This document shows positions 13,640-20,132 of a DNA stretch of 25,282 bases, piece by piece; position 1 is the stretch's first letter; each line of letters opens with the position of its first letter. The DNA lies in NCBI GenBank assembly GCA_003489165.1, contig DNJG01000129.1:1-25282 (forward strand), in the 5' to 3' direction. A model generated the notes under the pieces. It was given only the letters and a program-made list of their open reading frames with translations. It was not told the origin of the DNA and did not search any database. The translations under genes and the position numbers were made by a program. The stretch is from Nitrospinota bacterium (GTDB lineage Bacteria > Nitrospinota > Nitrospinia > UBA9942).

Positions 13640-14794
13640 ATGAAAATCAAGGTCTGGGATTTACCTACACGCATTTTCCACTGGCTGCTTGTGCTGGCTT
13701 ATGTAGGGGCATATTTTACATCAGAGAGCGAGTGGTTTCTTGAATACCATGCCGCGGCAGGGTATATCGCATTCGGTCTTATAGTATTCAGGATACTGTG
13801 GGGGTTCACAGGGAACAGATATGCAAGATTCTCAGACTTTATCAGAGGATGGGGTGAGGTTAGGTCATATATTTTAAGGATGGTCAGATTAGATATACCG
13901 AGATTCCTCGGACATAATCCTGCTGTCGGCTGGGTAGTATTATTCATGCTCCTGATAACCGCTGTAATATCATTGACAGGGGTAGTTGTTTACGGTGGAG
14001 AAGAGGGGAGGGGGATAGCGGCAGGTTTCTTTTCGTTTAAGACTGCTCTCATTGTAAGGGTTATACATCTGATTTTAGCGGATATTGCAGTTGTAATTAT
14101 AGTTACACATATAAGTGCTGCATTGATTCATCAGTTCATACTTAAGGAAAACATTATCTACTCAATGGTTACTGGCTATAAGGAAGATATGGAGTCATGG
14201 AGTGAGAGGGTCTCTCATATGAAGCCCGGCGAGGGTCTTACAGCGGCAAGGCTTATTGTTGGGATATTTGTTGCAATACTTGGAGGATTGGGGCTTGTTT
14301 TTCTGCACCCTGAAGAGGAAACTGACTTTTCAAAGGAAAAGATGCAGGTTATGGATGACAAAGGGTTTGTGGTGGAATTGAAGCATAATAAGAAGTGGGT
14401 AGAGGAGTGTGCAAAGTCATGTCATATAGGTTTTCATCCGAATCTCCTCCCTGTCTCATCATGGGAGAAGCTCATGTCAGGGCTTGGTGACCATTTTGGC
14501 GAGGATGTAAGCCTCAGTGAGAATGTTAATAAAGAGATACTTGATTATCTTGTCTCGGCTTCAGCAGAGCATTCAGTCTCTGAAGCCTCTAAAAAGCTTA
14601 TGTATTCAATTAAAGAGGGTGATGCCCCAATAAAGATTACTGATATACCATACTGGAAGAAAAAACATTCTGATATATCTGACGAGGTTTATAAGAGAAA
14701 ATCTATAATTAGTAAGAGCAACTGTATTGCCTGTCACCCCGGTTCTCATATCGGCTCATTTGAGGACAGGGATATTTATATACCTAAAAAATAA
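13640..14794 (+). CDS. Cytochrome b561-type membrane protein fused to a diheme cytochrome c (DHC) domain
   Basis: Residues 1-180 are a four-helix cytochrome b561 of the Ni/Fe-hydrogenase b-subunit type, starting KVWDLPTRIFHW, with heme-b histidine candidates H14, H37, H143 and H157. A further helix (about 203-222) leads to a periplasmic domain (250-384) that is clearly related to the separate DHC protein at 15397-15966: a heme site near its start, LLP-x-SSWEKLM, KITD-x-PYW, and a second site CIACH (362-366). The first site reads CAKSCH (257-262), a CX3CH spacing where the paralogue has CX2CH. The protein should pass electrons between quinol and periplasmic c-hemes. SHP and DHC genes follow in the same direction. 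No Shine-Dalgarno is seen at the start; KVWDLP at residue 4 fixes it. Confidence 0.88.
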   Translation: MKIKVWDLPTRIFHWLLVLAYVGAYFTSESEWFLEYHAAAGYIAFGLIVFRILWGFTGNRYARFSDFIRGWGEVRSYILRMVRLDIPRFLGHNPAVGWVVLFMLLITAVISLTGVVVYGGEEGRGIAAGFFSFKTALIVRVIHLILADIAVVIIVTHISAALIHQFILKENIIYSMVTGYKEDMESWSERVSHMKPGEGLTAARLIVGIFVAILGGLGLVFLHPEEETDFSKEKMQVMDDKGFVVELKHNKKWVEECAKSCHIGFHPNLLPVSSWEKLMSGLGDHFGEDVSLSENVNKEILDYLVSASAEHSVSEASKKLMYSIKEGDAPIKITDIPYWKKKHSDISDEVYKRKSIISKSNCIACHPGSHIGSFEDRDIYIPKK

Positions 14795-14810
14795 AAAGAT
14801 ATAAAAATGC

Positions 14811-14927
14811 CAATTATCAAGCACCAAAAATCAAATAAATTTCAATCATCAAATACCAAATATGGATTATTTGAGATTTAGGTTATTTGGATATTATTTG
14901 AAATTTGGAATTTGGGATTTGAAATTG
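14811..14927. repeat. Degenerate heptamer palindromic array
   Basis: Left half: mostly 7-nt units of the type CAAATAn (14811-14863). Right half: mostly 7-nt units of the type nnATTTG (about 14867-14927), the inverted complement, with a few indels. It starts 16 bases after the stop of the cytochrome b gene and ends before the strong ribosome binding site AAGGAAGGAGG (14934-14944) of the next gene. Confidence 0.75.
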
Positions 14928-14950
14928 TTTTATAAGGAAGGAGGTTTGGT

Positions 14951-15376
14951 ATGGGACAGAAGATATATTTTGTATTGGCATTGGCTTTTGTTGTATTGCT
15001 TCTTAGTAGTATTGCAGATGCAGGTAATTTAAATGCTCAGATGCAGTCTCTTATGGATAAATACATGAAAGACTCAGGTGTGAAGTCATTCAGTGCAGAG
15101 GAGGGGAAAAAGCTCTACTTTTTAAAGAGGATGCACTCTGAAAAGAAAGAGGAAATTTCCTGCATATCCTGCCACATGGATGACCCTGCAAAAGAGGGGA
15201 GGACTCTTGTGGGAAAACCAATAGACCCGCTGTCTCCAGCAGTAAATAAGGAAAGATTTACTGACCCTGATAAAGTTGAAAAGTGGTTTAAGAGAAACTG
15301 CACGGGGGTGTTTGAGAGGGAATGCACGCCAAAAGAGAAGGGTGATTTTGTCACCCATATGATGTTGTTGCAATAA
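14951..15376 (+). CDS. SHP-type cytochrome c (DUF1924)
   Basis: A signal peptide (about 1-24, cleavage after ADA) precedes a small monoheme domain with CISCH (71-75). The C-terminal block GKPIDPLSPAVNKERF (88-103), KWFKRNC (111-117) and ECTPKEKGDF (124-133) is the hallmark of the sphaeroides heme protein family. In SHP an Asn is the sixth heme ligand in the oxidised state, leaving on reduction so that O2 or NO can bind; N116 before C117 is the expected equivalent, and C117 with C125 may form the family's disulfide. In other bacteria SHP, DHC and a cytochrome b are encoded together, as here. Ribosome binding site AAGGAAGGAGG lies 6 bases upstream. Confidence 0.88.
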   Translation: MGQKIYFVLALAFVVLLLSSIADAGNLNAQMQSLMDKYMKDSGVKSFSAEEGKKLYFLKRMHSEKKEEISCISCHMDDPAKEGRTLVGKPIDPLSPAVNKERFTDPDKVEKWFKRNCTGVFERECTPKEKGDFVTHMMLLQ

Positions 15377-15396
15377 TTTCAATAAATGGAGGAGAT

Positions 15397-15966
15397 ATGA
15401 AGTTCAAAAATATTAAGAAAACATTTTTAGCTGTATTTGTATTGATATTGGGTTTGACCATCAGCACATTTGTCTTTGCAGATGAGGATGAGGAAGGTGA
15501 CGGGCATGAGAGACACGAGAGAGGAGGAAGGAATGAAGGGGAGGGGAGGGCTATAATTCCTGAGAATACTGCATATAAGAATGAATGCTCATCATGCCAT
15601 TTTTTATATCCGCCAGAATTCCTTCCAAAACGGTCATGGGAGGTGTTGATGAAGGGTTCAGACAAACACTTTTGGGAGAATCTTGCCCTTGATGAAAAGA
15701 CAAGTAATGAGATACTCTCATATCTCATAGAAAATTCGGCTGAGAGGGGAAGGTCAGAATGGGCAGGAAAGATTTTGAAAAGTATAGGCTCTGCCACGCC
15801 GCTCAAGATTACTGAAACCCCTTATATATTAAAGGAGCATAGAAAGATAAAAACTGATGTATTTAAGAGAAAGTCAATAGGGAGCTTTTCAAACTGCGGT
15901 GCATGTCATACGAAGGGGGCGGAAGGGGATTTTGAGGAGGACTCAATCTCAATACCAAAACAGTAA
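15397..15966 (+). CDS. Diheme cytochrome c (DHC), periplasmic
   Basis: A signal peptide (about 1-28, VFA cleavage) is followed by an acidic/His/Gly-rich stretch (29-52) and a DHC domain with heme sites CSSCH (64-68) and CGACH (167-171). Conserved pieces between them are YPPEFLPKRSWEVLM (71-85) and LKITETPY (136-143). DHC is the reductant of SHP in characterised systems, taking electrons from a membrane cytochrome b. GGAGGAG at 15388-15394 sits just before the ATG, and the gap to the SHP gene is 20 bases, so they are cotranscribed. Its domain is paralogous to the tail of the cytochrome b561 fusion upstream. The next gene converges; no clear terminator is visible between. Confidence 0.9.
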   Translation: MKFKNIKKTFLAVFVLILGLTISTFVFADEDEEGDGHERHERGGRNEGEGRAIIPENTAYKNECSSCHFLYPPEFLPKRSWEVLMKGSDKHFWENLALDEKTSNEILSYLIENSAERGRSEWAGKILKSIGSATPLKITETPYILKEHRKIKTDVFKRKSIGSFSNCGACHTKGAEGDFEEDSISIPKQ

Positions 15967-16000
15967 AGAGGACAAGCTGGAAATTATAAAATTTTAACCA

Positions 16001-18661
16001 CTACTTATCCAGCACTTCTCTAACCTTCTTTAAAAATTCAGTTGGTGCAAATGGCTTTGAGATGAAATTAAGCCCCTTCTCAAGTATTCCCTTCTTGTGT
16101 ATAACCTCCTCATTATATCCGCTTACAAAGAGGGCTTTGATGTCAGGTTTTGTCTTCATTATCTCATTATAGACATCCTTTCCATTCTTCTTGGGCATGA
16201 TTACATCAAGTATATAGAGCTGTATCCTATCTCTATTTTCATTGAATTTCTTAATGGCATCCTCCCCATCAATAGCCTCTATAACTTTATATCCATAGCC
16301 TGTGAGAAGGAATTTTGCAGGCTCCCTCACCGTTACCTCATCCTCTGCAATGAGTATTGTCTCACTTCCTCCCTTTGGGGGGATTATCTCCTTCTTTCTT
16401 GCAACCTCAATCTCTGACTCTATAATTGGCAGATAGATTTTAAAACTTGTCCCACTCCCAGCCTCACTATAGACATTGATATAACCATCATGTGCCTTTA
16501 TTATTCCATAGACAATGGAGAGCCCAAGCCCAGTCCCTTTTCCAACCCCCTTTGTTGTGAAGAAAGGCTCAAATATCTTAGACTGTGTTGCCTCATCCAT
16601 ACCTGCCCCTGTATCTGTGACTATGATTAGTGCATACATCCCTGCCTTACCGAAAGCATGAGCTTTTACATAGTCCTCATCAAAATTTATTAGTTGGGTA
16701 TCAATAGTCAGGTTTCCTCCGTCAGGCATGGCGTCCTTTGCATTTGATGCTAAATTCATAAGGACCTGCTCTATCTGTCCTGAATCTGCCATCAATACAA
16801 CATCCCTTTCAGATAATTTAATCTTAAACTCAATATCCTCCCCAATGATTCTTGTAAGAAGTTTCTCCATATTCTGTATAATATCATTCAGGAAGACAGG
16901 TTTTTTATCAATCACCTGTTTTCTGCTGAATGTGAGGAGGCTCTTTGTGAGATTAGCCGCCCTGTCCGCGGTTGAGAGTATCTGCTGTAAGAAGGTCATC
17001 AATTCAGGGTTATTTTCAAGCCTCCTCTTCATTATATTTGCAGAGAGGATTATTGCTGTGAGCAGATTGTTGAAATCGTGGGCAATCCCTCCTGTAAGCT
17101 GTCCTATTGTCTCTATCTTCTGCATATGCTGTAACTGTTTTTCAAGTCTCTTCTTCTCCTCATCAGACTTTTTCTTTTGAATGATTGTGCCAAGTTGTGA
17201 TGCAACTGCAGAGATTAGACTTATTTGAGACTCATCCTCCTCGCTTGCCTTTGTCATATAAAATATTAATATTGCAAGAATCTTATCATTAGCAATAATA
17301 GGAACCCCAAGTGTTGCCTTGAATCCTGTATCCTGTGCTATTTTAGAGCGTGGAAATACGCTGACATCAAGTGTGCTTACATCTTTTAGCCATTCAGGTT
17401 TTTTTGATGCCCATACCCTGCCCGGAAGTCCAATCCCTGGTTTGAATTTAAAATTTTTACTGACCTCCATAAATTTCATATGTCCTTCCTCACTGTAAAA
17501 TCCACTCCCGTATTCAAGAGTCTCACCACCATTATTTGGAATCCATGACTCTCCATAAACCCATCCTGTGGATTTGCATACCTCGTTTAAAACAACCTGA
17601 ATGGCAGAGTTCATATCCTCAGCCTTTACGATTTCCATAGCGATTGTTTTTAAGAGTTCATTTTCCATGTTGGCATGACGGAGGGACTCATCAACCTTTA
17701 AACGTTCGGTATCGCTTTTAATCAAATTTTCAGCATACCAGAGGATAAGGGTTGCAAAAATCAGTATGTTTGAAATAACAAGTAGTGCAACACCAAACTC
17801 AATGCCATAAAGCCCTCCCCTCTGCCCTTCAAGTCTCAAAAACCCAAGAATAAATGGGAGGATAATTGAAACAGGGATTAGACGACGGCTGATGTATCCC
17901 CCTGAACTATCACTTGAGATTATTGACATAATTCCATAATCGGGTCTTGCAGAGAATATACCTATGGATATAATAAGAAAACCTGTGGCAGTTGGAAGTG
18001 CCATTCCAGTGTAATAGGAGATTGAATAAAGAGATGGAATACTATAAACCGCCCCCGTGATAGAAAGGAATGCCACGAAGCCTGTTAATAATATGAGAAA
18101 ATGTGAAGGGTAAAATTTTTTAAATTTAAAGTCTAAAAGGAGTAAGGAGATACCGAGGAGTATAAAATTTAATGCAGTCTGGGGAGACATCCTTCCGGGA
18201 TAGGATGTTTCTGGGGTTTTTATATCTTTGAAAAGCAACTCATCAATTCCGAGATTTAATTTTAAGATATATTCACTCAGTGTGATTATGCCTATGATGA
18301 GGACTATAGCTGTGCATATTTGAGCAATACGATGCTTTAATCTGCCATTCTGCCCCGCCGCATAAGTTCTTATGTGAGAGGAAAGAATCTTCTTATTCTG
18401 TTCGGAGACTGCTTCGGCTTCGCCTCTCAATATTAATAAAGATTTTTTCTGTAATAACAGGAGTGAGATTCCTGAAAGGATAAAGCAAAGGGCAGTATTC
18501 GGCATCATCTTTGGCATGTGAGTAATGAGGTTTTGTAAGATAACAATATTGAAAGCCCAGCCAAATAATACAATACCGCCTATAGCTGTAACCATTATAC
18601 TTGAGGCCCATGAAATGGATTGAAATTTAGAAATAATATTTGAATTGGACTGAACAGACAT
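16001..18661 (-). CDS. Membrane-bound hybrid sensor histidine kinase with GAF and receiver domains
   Basis: Domains in order: a multi-helix membrane sensor (1-312), a GAF domain (about 335-495), a short coiled coil, HisKA with phosphoacceptor H528 in GGIAHDFNNLL, HATPase_c with N box NLASNAKDAM (N640), G1 DTGAGM (683-688) and GTGLGLSIVYGI (709-720), and a C-terminal receiver (768-883) with acidic pocket E773/D774, phosphorylatable D819 and K869. The membrane part contains three copies of a motif of the type M-x-P-x-T-A-L-x-F-I-L-x-G-I-S-L-L-L (53-70, 158-176, 220-236). The signal and output are unknown; no separate response regulator is adjacent, so the fused receiver may pass the phosphate to a distant partner. 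The kinase converges on DHC and is divergent from the phosphate-transport genes. Confidence 0.92.
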   Translation of the reverse strand: MSVQSNSNIISKFQSISWASSIMVTAIGGIVLFGWAFNIVILQNLITHMPKMMPNTALCFILSGISLLLLQKKSLLILRGEAEAVSEQNKKILSSHIRTYAAGQNGRLKHRIAQICTAIVLIIGIITLSEYILKLNLGIDELLFKDIKTPETSYPGRMSPQTALNFILLGISLLLLDFKFKKFYPSHFLILLTGFVAFLSITGAVYSIPSLYSISYYTGMALPTATGFLIISIGIFSARPDYGIMSIISSDSSGGYISRRLIPVSIILPFILGFLRLEGQRGGLYGIEFGVALLVISNILIFATLILWYAENLIKSDTERLKVDESLRHANMENELLKTIAMEIVKAEDMNSAIQVVLNEVCKSTGWVYGESWIPNNGGETLEYGSGFYSEEGHMKFMEVSKNFKFKPGIGLPGRVWASKKPEWLKDVSTLDVSVFPRSKIAQDTGFKATLGVPIIANDKILAILIFYMTKASEEDESQISLISAVASQLGTIIQKKKSDEEKKRLEKQLQHMQKIETIGQLTGGIAHDFNNLLTAIILSANIMKRRLENNPELMTFLQQILSTADRAANLTKSLLTFSRKQVIDKKPVFLNDIIQNMEKLLTRIIGEDIEFKIKLSERDVVLMADSGQIEQVLMNLASNAKDAMPDGGNLTIDTQLINFDEDYVKAHAFGKAGMYALIIVTDTGAGMDEATQSKIFEPFFTTKGVGKGTGLGLSIVYGIIKAHDGYINVYSEAGSGTSFKIYLPIIESEIEVARKKEIIPPKGGSETILIAEDEVTVREPAKFLLTGYGYKVIEAIDGEDAIKKFNENRDRIQLYILDVIMPKKNGKDVYNEIMKTKPDIKALFVSGYNEEVIHKKGILEKGLNFISKPFAPTEFLKKVREVLDK

Positions 18662-18687
18662 TTTTATATCTCATTATTTACGGCTAA

Positions 18688-18717
18688 AATATAGCATAGA
18701 CATATCAGGGCGGTAAA
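18688..18717 (-). promoter_or_regulatory. Candidate promoter of the histidine kinase
   Basis: On the bottom strand TTTACC (18712-18717) and TATATT (18688-18693) are separated by 18 bases and lie 26-56 bases upstream of the ATG. The -35 is a weak match. Confidence 0.35.
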
Positions 18718-18740
18718 GGGGTAAATTTTCCTGAAAAAAA

Positions 18741-18769
18741 TTGCCTTGTAAAAAACGGCATGGTATATT
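18741..18769 (+). promoter_or_regulatory. Candidate promoter for the small membrane protein-PiT operon
   Basis: TTGCCT (18741-18746) and TATATT (18764-18769) with the optimal 17-base spacer, followed about 27 bases later by the ribosome binding site of the 52-aa gene. It is divergent from, and close to, the kinase promoter. Confidence 0.5.
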
Positions 18770-18803
18770 GCAAAATCAAATAATTTGAAAAAGGGGAATA
18801 ACA

Positions 18804-18962
18804 ATGACTGTAGCGGCTTCTATATTTTTGATTACCTATGTGGTGGCACTTCTTGGGGCATCCCTTATGATAGATGAGCGGTGCTGCCATTCTCCTTTTA
18901 ATCAGCGGGGAGAACCTGAATTTTTTGTGTTCCTCTGTGTCATAGTGTTTATATTTATCTAA
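18804..18962 (+). CDS. Small membrane protein, 52 aa, coupled to PiT
   Basis: ATG at 18804 is preceded by an AAGGGGA ribosome binding site about 7 bases away. The product is MTVAASIFLITYVVALLGAS, a short loop containing DERCCHSPFNQ, then a second hydrophobic stretch ending in FIFI: a two-helix membrane hairpin with a Cys-Cys-His in the loop. The TAA is followed by one base and then the PiT ATG, which has no ribosome binding site of its own, so PiT translation should depend on this gene. I do not recognise the family; a small accessory subunit of the transporter is the simplest guess. Confidence 0.75.
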   Translation: MTVAASIFLITYVVALLGASLMIDERCCHSPFNQRGEPEFFVFLCVIVFIFI

Positions 18963-18963
18963 T

Positions 18964-20064
18964 ATGGAATTTGGAATCTTATTTATTCTTGTCCTCTTCC
19001 TCTCCTACGCAAACGGCTCAAATGATATTTCTAAAGGGATTGCTACACTTGTAGGCAGTGGTGTAGCCGATTATAAAAAGGCTGTACTCTGGGGGATATT
19101 CTGGACAGCAATCGGCTCATTATTGTCGGCCATGTTTTCAGTGAATATGGTGAAGGCCTTTGTAAATGGTCTGGTTTTAAATGATATATTCAAGAATACA
19201 AATTTTGTATTGTCAGTTTTATCAGGTACATCAGGATGGGTTATCCTATCATCAAGAATCGGTATGCCTGTATCAACTACACATGCTATTGTAGGTGCTA
19301 TAGCAGGGGCAGGTCTTGTATTGGTCGGATGGAATGGAATTATGTGGAATTCAGTGTTAAATAAGATATTCCTGCCTCTTATATTAAGCCCTTTACTCTC
19401 TTTTACTTTAACATTTGTTTTATTTCCTTTTATAAAAAAACCACTTTACAAGGCTGTAAATTACTGCCTCTGCCTTGAATCCAGGGAAAAGGCATTAGCA
19501 CCATGCTGTAATAGTGCTGCTACAGTATCTACAGATGTATCTGAAGCAAAGGTTGTTGTAGATGAAGAGAAGGCGTGTGATAACAGTTTAATTACAACTA
19601 TAAGGTTAAATCTCTTTGATACTCTGCACTGGCTGTCAAGCGGTTTTGTATGCATGGCGAGGGGATTAAATGATATGCCAAAGATTGCGGCGATAATCCT
19701 CCCTTTTACTTTATTTGACGATAAATGGGTATTTCTTTCTCTTGCATTGGTAATGGCAATGGGAGGTTATCTCTACGGATTACGGACTACTGAGACACTG
19801 TCATTTAAGATTACAAGGATGGACCATGTGGAGGGGTTTACATCAAATATAATTACGGGCATATTGGTAGGCTCTGCATCTCATCTCGGACTCCCTGTAT
19901 CCACTACCCATGTTTCATCAAGTGCTATAATGGCGTGTGGTATCAGAAAAGGAATGAAATCTATAGATAAAAAGGTTGTAGGTGAGATACTTCTGTCATG
20001 GATTATTACTATTCCGATTTCAGCCCTGATTTCAGCCTTTAGTTATTTTGTCCTTGCCTTGTAG
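18964..20064 (+). CDS. pit: PiT family low-affinity inorganic phosphate transporter
   Basis: Both inverted-repeat signatures of the family are present: GSNDISKG (18-25) with PVSTTH (102-107) in the first half, and GLNDMPK (234-240) with PVSTTH (311-316) in the second. Around ten membrane helices are interrupted by a cytosolic loop (about 160-215). PiT carriers import phosphate, usually as a metal-phosphate, driven by H+ or Na+. Unusual is the loop's cysteine content: C168, C170, C181, C182 and C205. At 366 aa it is within the short bacterial class. It is translated by coupling to the 52-aa gene and converges on the proton-pumping pyrophosphatase gene, so phosphate uptake and pyrophosphate use are encoded side by side. 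Confidence 0.92.
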   Translation: MEFGILFILVLFLSYANGSNDISKGIATLVGSGVADYKKAVLWGIFWTAIGSLLSAMFSVNMVKAFVNGLVLNDIFKNTNFVLSVLSGTSGWVILSSRIGMPVSTTHAIVGAIAGAGLVLVGWNGIMWNSVLNKIFLPLILSPLLSFTLTFVLFPFIKKPLYKAVNYCLCLESREKALAPCCNSAATVSTDVSEAKVVVDEEKACDNSLITTIRLNLFDTLHWLSSGFVCMARGLNDMPKIAAIILPFTLFDDKWVFLSLALVMAMGGYLYGLRTTETLSFKITRMDHVEGFTSNIITGILVGSASHLGLPVSTTHVSSSAIMACGIRKGMKSIDKKVVGEILLSWIITIPISALISAFSYFVLAL

Positions 20065-20069
20065 ATAAT

Positions 20070-20123
20070 GGGGAGGGATGAGATAATGACTATAAGGGCT
20101 TCAATTTCTTTGAGACCCTCCCC
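20070..20123. terminator. Possible bidirectional terminator between pit and hppA
   Basis: GGGGAGGG (20070-20077) and CCCTCCCC (20116-20123) are exact complements enclosing a 38-base loop, between two convergent genes. No T-run follows on either strand, so intrinsic termination is doubtful. Confidence 0.3.
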
Positions 20124-20132
20124 TGAATTGCA

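Noticed and set aside
16728..17180. Top-strand frame of 150 codons inside the histidine kinase
   Set aside because: It is antisense to strongly supported HisKA/GAF coding sequence and has no recognisable domain.
18399..18428. GAGGCGAAGCCGAAGC-like dispersed repeat remnant inside the kinase gene
   Set aside because: It resembles a common genomic repeat but is short, in frame and encodes a plausible loop; no second copy in the window.
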